Shown: positions 27,362-36,281 of the stretch, one piece after another | Numbering within the stretch: position 1 is the first letter of the stretch | Layout: every line of letters starts with the position of its first letter | Assembly (NCBI RefSeq): GCF_029542085.1 | Contig: NZ_CP107036.1 | Span: forward strand, 62,001-126,000 | Length of the DNA: 64,000 nt | Source of the DNA: Sphingobacterium sp. ML3W | GTDB lineage: Bacteria; Bacteroidota; Bacteroidia; Sphingobacteriales; Sphingobacteriaceae | Reading direction: 5' to 3' | Made by a program: the position numbers and the translations under genes | Notes under the pieces: generated by a model | What the model saw: only the letters and a program-made list of their open reading frames with translations | The model's database searches: none | What the model was told of the DNA's origin: nothing

Positions 27362-28390
27362 ATGAGTTCTAGACGTAATTTTATTAAGCAAGGTTTTATG
27401 GCTGCTACGGCTATAGGTACCTTGAGTGCATTCGATACAAAAGGGTTGACGATTGCATCTAGTGTCAAGGTGAAGAAATATCCTATCGTGATATCGACAT
27501 GGGATTTTGGGATAGCGGCAAATAAAGCAGCATGGGAGATCTTGTCGAAAGGTGGGAAAGCTCTTGACGCTGTCGAGCAGGGTGTACGTGTACCTGAAGC
27601 GGATTTGGAGAATATGACTGTAGGTAAAGGGGGGTATCCGGATCGTGATGGACATGTGACCCTAGATGCCTGTATTATGGATGCTGATGGTAATTGTGGC
27701 GCTGTGGCTGGAATGGAAAAAATTGGTCATCCGATCTCCGTGGCCCGTCTGGTGATGGAGAAAACACCGCATGTCATGCTTGTTGGTGAAGGTGCATTGC
27801 AATTTGCATTGGAAAATGGTTTTCAAGAAGAGAATTTATTGACGCCAGAAGGGGAGAAAGCTTGGAAAGAATGGTTAAAGGAGAAGAAATACAAACCTGT
27901 CATTAATATTGAAAATAAAACTTTTGCTGCGGAGCGCTTACCCGGCAATCAATACAATCACGATACAATTGGTATGTTAGCCTTGGATGCCAACGGAAAT
28001 ATCTCTGGGGCCTGTACGACCAGCGGAATGGCATTTAAGATGCATGGCCGGGTAGGGGATAGTCCGATTATTGGGGCAGGACTCTATGTGGATAATGAAG
28101 TTGGTGGGGCTACCTCGACCGGTGTCGGTGAAGAGGTTATTCGAAATGTTGGTAGCTTTTTGGTAGTCGAATTAATGCGCCAGGGTTATTCGCCTGAAGA
28201 TGCCTGCAAGGAAGCCGTGATGCGTATTGTGAAGAAAAAGCCCGCAATTGCCAAAGAGATACAAGTTGGATTTCTGGCGATCAATAAAAAAGGGGAGTAT
28301 GGAGCTTATGCATTGCAAGAGGGATTCTCTTACGCCGTTTGCGACAGCAAACAGCAGGATCTATTGATCAAAGGAAAACACTATTATTAG
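27362..28390 (+). CDS. N4-(beta-N-acetylglucosaminyl)-L-asparaginase, exported
   Basis: This 342-residue N-terminal nucleophile hydrolase cuts the GlcNAc-Asn bond of glycoasparagine or related beta-aspartyl amides. The autoproteolysis site is in NHDTIGMLALD, with Thr202 as the expected nucleophile after cleavage. CTTSGMAFKMHGRVGDSPIIGAG carries the substrate-binding residues. The N-terminus SSRRNFIKQGFMAATAIG is a twin-arginine-type signal (R-R-x-F-I-K), so Tat export to the periplasm is likely, as for the flavobacterial enzyme. It stands beside the murein-peptide cluster but has no obvious role in murein turnover. It could process deglycosylation products. Confidence 0.9.
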   Translation: MSSRRNFIKQGFMAATAIGTLSAFDTKGLTIASSVKVKKYPIVISTWDFGIAANKAAWEILSKGGKALDAVEQGVRVPEADLENMTVGKGGYPDRDGHVTLDACIMDADGNCGAVAGMEKIGHPISVARLVMEKTPHVMLVGEGALQFALENGFQEENLLTPEGEKAWKEWLKEKKYKPVINIENKTFAAERLPGNQYNHDTIGMLALDANGNISGACTTSGMAFKMHGRVGDSPIIGAGLYVDNEVGGATSTGVGEEVIRNVGSFLVVELMRQGYSPEDACKEAVMRIVKKKPAIAKEIQVGFLAINKKGEYGAYALQEGFSYAVCDSKQQDLLIKGKHYY

Positions 28391-28436
28391 TATTTAGATG
28401 AGATAGGAGATTTGAGACAAAGGATCAGGGACTGGA

Positions 28437-28500
28437 AAAAATATGACAGCAAGTATGCCAAGGGCTTATAAAAGCAAAGTCTAAATACTTACTACTCACT
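28437..28500 (+). repeat. imperfect direct repeat, copy 1
   Basis: The 19-bp core CAAGTATGCCAAGGGCTTA (28450-28468) recurs exactly 150 bp later. Flanks on both sides are similar over about 60 bp, including a low-complexity CTAAATACT-type tail. Confidence 0.75.
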
Positions 28501-28557
28501 ACGCACTATTAATTATAGAATACAGGTTTAGATAGAAGTATTAAATTTATTATTGAT

Positions 28558-28565
28558 TATCTTTG
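28558..28565 (+). promoter_or_regulatory. candidate -7 box before msrA
   Basis: TATCTTTG fits TAnnTTTG, 95 nt before the msrA ATG. The leader would contain the second direct-repeat copy. Confidence 0.45.
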
Positions 28566-28586
28566 TATAAGCGACGTTAGCGTGAG

Positions 28587-28652
28587 AAAAATGAGATAAC
28601 AAGTATGCCAAGGGCTTAAAAATCAAAGGCTAAATACTCATTACTAAATACT
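28587..28652 (+). repeat. imperfect direct repeat, copy 2, in the msrA leader
   Basis: The core at 28600-28618 is identical to 28450-28468. It ends 8 nt before the msrA start codon. Confidence 0.75.
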
Positions 28653-28660
28653 ATAAAAAT

Positions 28661-29176
28661 ATGAAAGCAACATTTGGAGGTGGATGTTTTTGGTGTACGG
28701 AAGTGATTTTCCAGAATACCGAGGGAGTGACATCCGTATTGCCTGGGTATATGGGAGGTCATATAGACCATCCTACTTATGAGCAGGTCTGTACAGGTAC
28801 AACCGATCACGTAGAAGTGGTGGAGTTGGAGTATGATGATGAGTTGGTCAATTATGAGGATCTGTTGAAAATTTTCTTTAAGACACATAATCCGACAACA
28901 TTGAACCGTCAGGGTAATGATGTGGGTACGCAGTATCGTTCTGTGGTCTTCTATCATAATGAAGAACAGGAGATCCTAGCGAAAAACTTTATTGATGAAT
29001 TGGAAAACGAGGATATCTATGAAGATCCAATTGTAACAGCGGTAGAACCGGCATCAACATTTTGGCTTGCTGAAAATTATCATCATAATTATTTTAATGA
29101 TCATCCTGAGAACCCATTTTGTTCAGTGGTCATTGCGCCGAAACTCCAAAAATTCCTAAAAGAATTTAAAGCCTAA
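28661..29176 (+). CDS. msrA: peptide-methionine (S)-S-oxide reductase
   Basis: The 171-residue MsrA repairs the S epimer of methionine sulfoxide in proteins. The active-site motif GGGCFWCTE (residues 6-14) holds the nucleophilic Cys9. GYMGGHIDHPTYEQVCTGTTDHVEVVELEYD and GTQYRSVVFYHNEEQ are the conserved substrate-pocket blocks. It has no MsrB fusion, no thioredoxin domain and no signal peptide, so it should be cytosolic. The protein is of normal short-form length. The recycling Cys expected in the C-terminal region is present in NPFCSVV. The gene is monocistronic with a strong terminator. Confidence 0.95.
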   Translation: MKATFGGGCFWCTEVIFQNTEGVTSVLPGYMGGHIDHPTYEQVCTGTTDHVEVVELEYDDELVNYEDLLKIFFKTHNPTTLNRQGNDVGTQYRSVVFYHNEEQEILAKNFIDELENEDIYEDPIVTAVEPASTFWLAENYHHNYFNDHPENPFCSVVIAPKLQKFLKEFKA

Positions 29177-29306
29177 AAGCTTTATATAGGAGCTTTGTGT
29201 CAAGCACAGCGAATTGATGGTGGACTGTTTATTGGAGGGGGAGGAGGATTGAAATAAGGCCTTGGTGACCCTTCTTTGAGAACTACCTGCGATCAATAAT
29301 AATATA

Positions 29307-29337
29307 AAAAGGCTCGAATATCATATTCGAGCCTTTT
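29307..29337. terminator. bidirectional terminator between msrA and parC
   Basis: A perfect 14-bp stem (29307-29320 with 29324-29337) with a TCA loop, A-rich on the left and T-rich on the right. It serves both convergent genes. Confidence 0.92.
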
Positions 29338-29368
29338 CTTTATGCGGATTACTTATTGAAAAATGCTG

Positions 29369-32101
29369 TTAAAACATTTCCATTTGTCCTTTGTCATCAA
29401 TTTGGATGTCGTCAGGATTAGTGATCTCTAATTTGATGTCATCTTCTTTTTTGTCATTGGATGCATCTGTTGCTGTTTCAGCTGTTGAAACCTCCGCCTT
29501 TGTCTCATCGGATTTTGTTTCTTCATCTACAGAAGCTACTTCTGTTTTTTTCTTTCCTTTCTCACTGAGATCCTCATCTACTGTAATTAAGGCTACAGAT
29601 TGTACGGTATGGAAGGAAAGACGATTACCTTGCGCCTTTATGCCTTTGACATCAATGATTTCAGTCAATGGTTGTTCCAGCGTTTCCTCCGTTTGAGATT
29701 TGCCTTTTAGAATATCTAATTTGACTGTAGGTTCAGCCGCATTGCTCATTAGAACTAGTTTTGAACCGGGTTCTTCATTGATAAACGAAATGCGTTTACC
29801 AATAGGTTGGTCATCAAATTTAAAACGTTTGACGAAATAGGTGCCGCTCTTACCATCTTGATGTACTACGGTATAAACATGTTCCGGATAGAATTTCTCA
29901 ATACGGATCATTTTCTCATCAAAGTGGTTGCTCAGGTCGAAGTTCGATAACTCGTAGCTGCCATCAGAAAGTACAACCAATATTTTATCATCACCATCAA
30001 ATTCGCCTAAATATTGGCCACGTTCATCCGCATTTAAGCGTTTCATAATGGCGTCGTACCAAATTTTTCGTCCTGCGAGTGTTGAAATACCTGAGCTTTT
30101 AAAGGCGATTTTCTTGACCGGGTATTTGGAGACAATATTTCCTTGGGATGCACGACCTTTAATGGCAATTTCAGCGAAATCCATGTCGAAATTCAATTTC
30201 CGTAATTTCGTGTGCGGTTTGAGTTGTATATTGACAACTTCTGCTTCGCCGTTTGGATTAGCAGTGAAATATAAAACTTTAGATCCTTTAGATCCTTTGG
30301 ATACGTCGTATTCCTTGTCGCGCGTAACGCCAACAACAGAAAAACGTTTGATATAACTTGTACCAGTTTCGCCTTCTTTATAGATGGCATTATATATGGT
30401 ACGTTCGTCACCTTTTTTGAAGACCGCCACATGAATAATCCCTTTTCCAACAAATACTTTGTCTTGGATTTTGCTGACGACATATTTGCCATCTTCGCGG
30501 AATACAATGATATCGTCTATATCCGAGCAATCGCATACGAACTCATCTTTCTTCATTCCTGAACCGATGAAACCTTCTTCACGATTGACATATAGTTTGG
30601 CGTTAGCTAATGCAACTTGCGTTGCCTCAACCTTATCAAAGATGCGTAATTCTGTTTTGCGCTCACGATCTTTGCTGTATTTTTCACGCAGTTTTTCATA
30701 CCAGGCAATAGCATATTCGGTCAACTGACGCAAATGACGCTTAACTTCTTTAATTTCATTTTCAAGCGTCTTCATCGTTTCGTCTGATTTTTTTACATCG
30801 AAACGTGTAATGCTGCTCATCGGTTTATCGATCAATTTCTTATAGTCTTCAGGAAGAATCTCACGATAAAACTGATCAAAGAATGGCTCAAACAAGCGAT
30901 TTAAAACTTGCACTACAGTGTCAAAGTCACCGGCATTTTCATAATCGGCATGCTTATACATCCCTTCTTGGATGAATATCTTTAATAAGCTATTGAAGAA
31001 TATTTTTTCTTGGAGGTCGTTTAGACGGATCTCCAGTTCTAACTTCAATAGATTTTTAGTGTTTTTGGTGTTCTCAATCAAGATATCATTGACACTCATA
31101 AAATGAGGTTTCTCATCCTTGATGACACAGGTGTTTGGCGAAATGGAAACCTCACAGGCTGTGAATGCATACAGTGCATCGATTGTAACATCAGGAGATA
31201 TTCCCGGTGCTAAATGCACGATGATTTCAACATTTCCAGCTGTGTTGTCTTCGATTTTCTTGATTTTGATTTTACCTTTTTCATTCGCCGTGACGACACT
31301 TTCGATGAGCCCGCCTGTGGTGGTACCAAAAGGGATCTCGGTAATTGCCAAAGTCTTTTTATCTCGCTCCTCGATTTTAGCACGCACACGGATTTTTCCA
31401 CCACGTTGTCCTTCGTTATAGTTGGATACATCGGCCATACCTCCTGTCGGAAAATCGGGAAGGATATTCGGGCGTTCGCCGTTGAGTACCTGAATTGAGC
31501 CGTCAATGAGTTCAATAAAGTTGTGCGGCATAATCTTGGTCGCTAAACCTACAGCAATACCTTCTGCTCCCTGGGCCAGAAGCAATGGGAATTTAACAGG
31601 TAAAGTGACTGGCTCACGGTTACGTCCATCGTAACTCTGTTGCCATTCCGTCGTTTCGGGATTGAAGACAACTTCATTCGCAAATTTAGAAAGTCGTCCC
31701 TCAATATAACGTGGTGCTGCCGCCGAATCACCAGTAATGGGGAACCCCCAGTTACCTTGACAGTCAATCAATAGATCTTTTTGTCCCAGTTGTACCATGG
31801 CATCTCCAATGGAAGCATCTCCATGGGGGTGGTACTTCATGGTATTACCAATAACATTGGCGGCCTTATTATATCGTCCGTCATCCATTTCCTTTAGGGA
31901 ATGAAGGATACGGCGTTGCACGGGTTTCAAGCCGTCATTTATATGGGGTACAGCTCTATCCAAGATAACATAGGACGCATAATCCAAAAACCAGTTCTCG
32001 TACAGTCCAGATAAAGGTATTGTCTGACTTCCGCCCTCTGTTTTTCCTGATCCTAATTCTTCTTGATTATCTTCCGTTGGGAAGTTTGTTTCGTCACTCA
32101 T
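29369..32101 (-). CDS. parC: DNA topoisomerase IV subunit A
   Basis: The 910-residue type IIA topoisomerase A subunit cuts and reseals DNA during decatenation. The N-terminal winged-helix/tower domain contains HPHGD (91-95) and the catalytic Tyr132 in AAAPRYIEGRLS. The sequence favours the Bacteroidota ParC branch over GyrA: it has a PRYIE active site, no GyrA-box of the QxRGGKG type, and an acidic Ser/Thr/Glu-rich C-terminus (KKTEVASVDEETKSDETKAE) of about 75 residues. At the quinolone pocket, the Ser found in E. coli GyrA/ParC is Ala96 and the acidic residue Asp100 is kept. The usual partner parE is not next to it here. Confidence 0.87.
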   Translation of the reverse strand: MSDETNFPTEDNQEELGSGKTEGGSQTIPLSGLYENWFLDYASYVILDRAVPHINDGLKPVQRRILHSLKEMDDGRYNKAANVIGNTMKYHPHGDASIGDAMVQLGQKDLLIDCQGNWGFPITGDSAAAPRYIEGRLSKFANEVVFNPETTEWQQSYDGRNREPVTLPVKFPLLLAQGAEGIAVGLATKIMPHNFIELIDGSIQVLNGERPNILPDFPTGGMADVSNYNEGQRGGKIRVRAKIEERDKKTLAITEIPFGTTTGGLIESVVTANEKGKIKIKKIEDNTAGNVEIIVHLAPGISPDVTIDALYAFTACEVSISPNTCVIKDEKPHFMSVNDILIENTKNTKNLLKLELEIRLNDLQEKIFFNSLLKIFIQEGMYKHADYENAGDFDTVVQVLNRLFEPFFDQFYREILPEDYKKLIDKPMSSITRFDVKKSDETMKTLENEIKEVKRHLRQLTEYAIAWYEKLREKYSKDRERKTELRIFDKVEATQVALANAKLYVNREEGFIGSGMKKDEFVCDCSDIDDIIVFREDGKYVVSKIQDKVFVGKGIIHVAVFKKGDERTIYNAIYKEGETGTSYIKRFSVVGVTRDKEYDVSKGSKGSKVLYFTANPNGEAEVVNIQLKPHTKLRKLNFDMDFAEIAIKGRASQGNIVSKYPVKKIAFKSSGISTLAGRKIWYDAIMKRLNADERGQYLGEFDGDDKILVVLSDGSYELSNFDLSNHFDEKMIRIEKFYPEHVYTVVHQDGKSGTYFVKRFKFDDQPIGKRISFINEEPGSKLVLMSNAAEPTVKLDILKGKSQTEETLEQPLTEIIDVKGIKAQGNRLSFHTVQSVALITVDEDLSEKGKKKTEVASVDEETKSDETKAEVSTAETATDASNDKKEDDIKLEITNPDDIQIDDKGQMEMF

Positions 32102-32244
32102 TTACTCAGCAATAGATTAAATTGTACAATACAGAAATGTTCAAAATTTTATTTTATTCGAACGTGTAAAAATACAAAACCATTTTGTTTTATCCCAGTG
32201 AAACTATGAAAAGTTAAAAAAATTAGTTTTTAAAGCTAACATAA

Positions 32245-32793
32245 TTAGTTTGATCTGTTCTGTTCAATCAGGTCATACCAAAAACAACGGATATCCCAAT
32301 GGTCAAAATGAAACTCTTCGGTGACCTGAAAACCCACTTTTTCCAATACATGTCGTGATCCTTTGTTTTCGGTATGGGTGATGGCATGAAGTTCGAAATG
32401 AGTCAGATGCTCATGATAATACTGCATACAGGCTAATGCCGCTTCAGTAGCATATCCTTTGCCCCAGGATTCTAGCCTGAAACGATAGCCGAGATCCAGA
32501 AATCCGATACGTCCATTCTCCAATTCATCAATATATTTAAATCCTGTCCAACCGATCCATTGATTGCTAGATTTTTCAATGACTCCCAGCCGGCCAATAC
32601 CATATTTTTCATATTGTTGCTGAATGAGAGCAATCACTTTTTCCATTTCTTCAATGGATTGAACTGGCTCTTTATTGAGAAAGGTATGTACATCAGTCTG
32701 CGAATCCATTGCAAAAAAATAGTCCTTATCGTCCATGTTTATCGGACGGATGATTAGACGTTCGGTTTCTAATGTCGGCAGGTATTTTTCCAT
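32245..32793 (-). CDS. GNAT acetyltransferase, RimJ/RimL type
   Basis: This 182-residue Acetyltransf_3-type protein opens LETERLIIRPINMDDKDYFF. The acetyl-CoA loop lies around LGYRFRLESWGKGYATEAALA, followed by THFELHAITHTENKGSRHVLEKVGF, all typical of RimJ/RimL-like enzymes that acetylate ribosomal N-termini or small amines. The substrate is unknown. It starts 27 nt after the stop of the ABC ATPase gene on the same strand and is probably the last gene of that unit. Confidence 0.87.
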   Translation of the reverse strand: MEKYLPTLETERLIIRPINMDDKDYFFAMDSQTDVHTFLNKEPVQSIEEMEKVIALIQQQYEKYGIGRLGVIEKSSNQWIGWTGFKYIDELENGRIGFLDLGYRFRLESWGKGYATEAALACMQYYHEHLTHFELHAITHTENKGSRHVLEKVGFQVTEEFHFDHWDIRCFWYDLIEQNRSN

Positions 32794-32820
32794 CTTACAC
32801 GTTTAAGGTTTTACTGGGGC

Positions 32821-33498
32821 TTAAAGCCACAGTTTATCGATATCTTTTTTTAATATTTTTTCCTTCATTTCTTCTTCAAAATCACCAAAATGTTCTTTTT
32901 TGACAGATTTACTGATCCGACCTTCTTCGAGTACCAAGATCTCATCACAGGTATCTTTTAATGTGGAAAATATATGCGATGAGATCAAGATGGTTTTGTT
33001 CATGGCTTTTAGGCGCAGTATAATTTCGGTTAGGATAATACTGCTTTGTAGATCTATTCCGTTAAAAGGTTCATCCAGAATGTAAAAACTGTTGTCCTGG
33101 AGCAGGGTTGCAGTTAGTGCCAGTTTCTTTTTCATCCCTGTAGAATAGGAACTTGCATACTCTTTTAATGGTAGTTCGAAGATATTTCTGTCATCGAGGT
33201 TTTTAATACTTTTCCCACGGGCGTCAGTAAGGAGGTAGATATACTCTTCGCCCGTCAGTTTTGACAAGAAATAGGGATCTGATGTAAGGTAGCCCAGATG
33301 GTTCTTAAGTGGTTGTAGGTTTGCGCTGATTTTTCCTAAGGCTGTTTCCAAACCTGCTATACAACGAAATAATGTTGTTTTTCCAGCACCGTTTTCGCCT
33401 ACGATACCGTAGACCTTTCCATCCTCAAAAGTAAAGGTGACCTCATGCAAGACCTGATGCTGGCCAAAGGATTTACTGATATGAATAAGTTCGATCAT
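32821..33498 (-). CDS. ABC transporter ATP-binding protein
   Basis: The 225-residue ATPase has Walker A GENGAGKTTL (about 34-43), Q-loop region, the signature variant YSTGMKKKLAL (about 117-127), Walker B FYILDEPFNG (about 136-145) and the switch His in ILISSHIF. The signature STGMK is typical of export-type or ABC-2-like systems. Its start ATG overlaps the stop of the membrane-protein gene by 4 nt (ATGA), so translation is coupled and that protein is its membrane partner. The substrate is unknown. Confidence 0.93.
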   Translation of the reverse strand: MIELIHISKSFGQHQVLHEVTFTFEDGKVYGIVGENGAGKTTLFRCIAGLETALGKISANLQPLKNHLGYLTSDPYFLSKLTGEEYIYLLTDARGKSIKNLDDRNIFELPLKEYASSYSTGMKKKLALTATLLQDNSFYILDEPFNGIDLQSSIILTEIILRLKAMNKTILISSHIFSTLKDTCDEILVLEEGRISKSVKKEHFGDFEEEMKEKILKKDIDKLWL

Positions 33499-34409
33499 AA
33501 ATAGTTCTTTAAATTTTTGATGGCTTTAAAGTAATAGAATGGTAATAGTGCCAATATCAGCGGATAGAAGCTGAAACATAATGCCAGTGCAAAGCCCTCC
33601 GGAAAATTGATCTCTCGCGGATAAGCGACATATTTTAATGTAATAGCAAAGGGGAGCAGGAATAGTATGCCACCCAAAACAATTAATGCGTTAAACCATC
33701 CAGATGAAAAGATAAAGGCGTATGTCAAGAGGAGTGGGAGGGTAAATAAAAGGCATTGCAATACTCCTCGTCTAAATTTATGCAGAAGGAATCTGGTCGG
33801 TGTTTCTCGGCTGTTCCAAAGATAAAATACCGGTTCTGGTAACTGATAATAAAACATAGAGGTCAGTGCTATAGCAGCTATACAAAATAGAACGAGGTTA
33901 GGGTTCGTTACATAGAAACCGATTGCTGCCAGAAAATATAAAACGAGAATCAGCAGGTAGCTCTTACGGAACCCGATAATAAATTCAAAAGGTTTTTTTG
34001 CGAATGGAGTTGGGACGGATTTACCAAAAGTTTTAAAAACCAGAAAAGCAAATATAACAGCCAGCACAATTAGCGCGACGTTATATAGCCATAGTCCTCG
34101 AAATATAAAAATAGCAATGGTTGGTAAAATCACAATGCCATTTTCCAGTAGTCTGATCGTGTAAAAATCCTTTTTACTAAAGGTATTTTTTAGAAAATCG
34201 TTCCTATTTTTTTCGGTCAGGAGAAAGAGTAGCTGGAAGTTGCTCAGCAGTAAGGCATAGCTCCCAAAAACAGGATACTGGAGCAAAAGGTAATAGGCAA
34301 GATAACAGACCCCCAGTAACAAAAGTGGCGCAATCGCTATGGGAAGGCCGGTCGCCTTAAAATGGCGTGTCAACAATTTATATTGAAGCTTTAAATAATT
34401 GTTTATCAT
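33495..34409 (-). CDS. integral membrane protein, ABC exporter permease
   Basis: The 304-residue protein has about eight to ten hydrophobic helices spread along its length and short basic loops. No named domain is recognised by eye, and it has little polar sequence outside the membrane. The assignment as permease rests on context: a 4-nt ATGA overlap with the ABC ATPase gene downstream, and similar size to ABC-2-type permeases. The gene is 39 nt behind the MFS gene, so it may share its transcript. Confidence 0.75.
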   Translation of the reverse strand: MINNYLKLQYKLLTRHFKATGLPIAIAPLLLLGVCYLAYYLLLQYPVFGSYALLLSNFQLLFLLTEKNRNDFLKNTFSKKDFYTIRLLENGIVILPTIAIFIFRGLWLYNVALIVLAVIFAFLVFKTFGKSVPTPFAKKPFEFIIGFRKSYLLILVLYFLAAIGFYVTNPNLVLFCIAAIALTSMFYYQLPEPVFYLWNSRETPTRFLLHKFRRGVLQCLLFTLPLLLTYAFIFSSGWFNALIVLGGILFLLPFAITLKYVAYPREINFPEGFALALCFSFYPLILALLPFYYFKAIKNLKNYL

Positions 34410-34448
34410 TTGCTATCTGTTTATAAATAGTCATACCTATATCAAAAA

Positions 34449-35633
34449 CTAAGATTTTCTTTGCCAATTTAGCATATAGAGTAAAGCGATCACTAGTACC
34501 ACGGCATTTGCATACATAATTTGCGGAATGCGGAGGATGACATCAGCATAATATAATCCAGCGAGGAGCGCCCCAAGACCAATTCCCGCTTCGAGCGAAA
34601 TATACATGGTTGCGACCGCTTTGCCGCGATGTTCAGGGATACTCAGGTCAATAGTCCAGGCATTAACTGCGGGGGATAATATACCCGTGCCAATACCGTA
34701 GATGCTCGCTCCAATCATCATACCGATAAAGCTATCCCCAAAACCAATCACCACCAAAGCAACGGCAATAATCACTATGCCTGTAATAATAACTTTTGGT
34801 CTCCCATAGCGATCGGAAACCTTTCCCGAAACAAAGCGTATCATGACGGATGCGATTGTAAATGCCAGGAAAAAAAGGCCTTTATTTTTAAGTCCTAGAT
34901 GTTCACTCCAATCTGGAATAAGGGTCAGGATTACACCGTATGCCGTATAGGATAGAAATGTAACTATTCCAGCAGGAAGTGCACGCCATTCAATGATATC
35001 CTTTCGGTCTATTTTGAGCATGGAAAGGTTGAATTTTTCCTTTTTGACCAAAGTTTCCTTCATATTGATGACGATAAGGATTGATAATAAAGCCATGAAG
35101 GAAGAGGAGTAGAACATGACATTAATCCCAAAAGCGTCAAAAATAGCGCTTCCTATTGCTGGGCCTACTGCAGTGCCGACACTGAATGCAAGTCCATGCA
35201 TTCCCAAGGCTTCGCCCCATCTTTTTTGAGGAACAAGATCCGCAACATAAGCTGAGGTGGATGTAGGTTTAAAACCGGTAGAGAAACCGTGGATCAACCG
35301 AAGAAACAGAAAGCCCGCGACGGAAGTTAAGATCGGATAAAGAAAACCACAGATAAAACAGACGATGGATCCGATGGCCATGACGGGTACACGGCCCCAG
35401 CGATCGGTCAGTTTACCACTGAAAGGTCTTGAAATTCCGGCAGTCAATGTAAATAGTGCGATGATCAGCCCCTTGTATTCCGCTCCACCCAAACTACTCA
35501 AGTAATTAGGGAGCTCTGGAATAATCATATTGAAACTCGAGGAGAATAGGAGTGAGCTCAGGCAGAGTAAAATAAATTGAAGCGTATAGATGGATTTCTG
35601 TTCAGATGGCATTTTAAAACAATTGTCGTGCAT
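34449..35633 (-). CDS. major facilitator superfamily transporter
   Basis: The 394-residue protein has 12 predicted membrane helices. The MFS loop 2-3 signature is GKLTDRWGRVPVMAIGS (about 75-91), and its counterpart in the second half is GKVSDRYGRPKVIITG (about 271-286). This points to a drug/H+ antiporter or sugar-efflux type, but the substrate cannot be read. The Met at 35612 (MPSEQKS, residue 8) is an equally likely start. It is followed by the ABC exporter genes on the same strand, hinting at a small efflux cluster. Confidence 0.9.
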   Translation of the reverse strand: MHDNCFKMPSEQKSIYTLQFILLCLSSLLFSSSFNMIIPELPNYLSSLGGAEYKGLIIALFTLTAGISRPFSGKLTDRWGRVPVMAIGSIVCFICGFLYPILTSVAGFLFLRLIHGFSTGFKPTSTSAYVADLVPQKRWGEALGMHGLAFSVGTAVGPAIGSAIFDAFGINVMFYSSSFMALLSILIVINMKETLVKKEKFNLSMLKIDRKDIIEWRALPAGIVTFLSYTAYGVILTLIPDWSEHLGLKNKGLFFLAFTIASVMIRFVSGKVSDRYGRPKVIITGIVIIAVALVVIGFGDSFIGMMIGASIYGIGTGILSPAVNAWTIDLSIPEHRGKAVATMYISLEAGIGLGALLAGLYYADVILRIPQIMYANAVVLVIALLYMLNWQRKS

Positions 35634-35804
35634 GAATAATTCCTCAAGTATGCGATACCGTGGAAGATACCTGTACTTTTTGAAGAGTAGTTCAAATGTA
35701 CAGCTTTTGAAACGATTAAACTTTTTCTTTTGTTCGAAATTTTTAAAAACCTTTCAATGATAACATAAAAATAATCCTCCAAAAATCCAGTTGAGGCAAA
35801 TTTG

Positions 35805-35812
35805 TATATTTG
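35805..35812 (+). promoter_or_regulatory. candidate -7 box of the VOC gene
   Basis: TATATTTG fits TAnnTTTG, 63 nt before the chosen ATG at 35876. The only nearby TTG is too close (11 nt) for a -33 element. Confidence 0.35.
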
Positions 35813-35875
35813 GTCTTAGCTGGTGATGGAAACCTCTTTTATTGGGCGAACTTTAAGAAAACTCCAATTAATCGT

Positions 35876-36259
35876 ATGTCAAAAGAAACAAGAAATCCAG
35901 GGGTCTATTTTGAGATTCCCGTACTGAATATGGACCGCGCTGTTCGTTTTTACAGCGCGCTATTTTCCTTCTCCTTTGATCAGGAAGAGTTTGATGGAAT
36001 TCAGATGGCTTATTTCCCTTTTAAGGAAAAGCTATCGGGGATTACTGGTGCGCTGGCCAAAGGAGAAATTTATCAGCCTATGCATCAGGGGATACTGCTT
36101 TATTTGCATACCGAAGATCTGGAAGAGACTTTAAGAAAAGCAGAAAACACGGGTGCAAAGGTATTATACCCTGCGACCTTTCATAAAGATCTAGGCTTTG
36201 CAGTCGCTGAGATTGAAGACTCCGAAGGAAACCGGATCGGACTTCATCAAAGGTTATAG
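35876..36259 (+). CDS. VOC-family (glyoxalase/bleomycin-resistance fold) protein
   Basis: The 127-residue single-domain protein has the paired beta-alpha-beta-beta-beta modules of the VOC fold: YFEIPVLNMDRAVRFYSALFSF near the start, a central LLYLHTEDLEETLRKAENTGAKVL segment, and a GFAVAEIEDSEGNRIGLHQ end. The last block carries the usual metal-site Glu. Proteins of this kind bind metal or small ligands as lyases, dioxygenases or resistance proteins, and the function cannot be narrowed. A longer frame exists, but MSKETRNPG at 35876 fits the fold start. Confidence 0.85.
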   Translation: MSKETRNPGVYFEIPVLNMDRAVRFYSALFSFSFDQEEFDGIQMAYFPFKEKLSGITGALAKGEIYQPMHQGILLYLHTEDLEETLRKAENTGAKVLYPATFHKDLGFAVAEIEDSEGNRIGLHQRL

Positions 36260-36281
36260 GGCTCCTTTGAAAATAAATTCG

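Noticed and set aside
29369..32793. A parE gene beside parC
   Set aside because: The neighbour is an acetyltransferase; no GHKL ATPase frame is present in the window.
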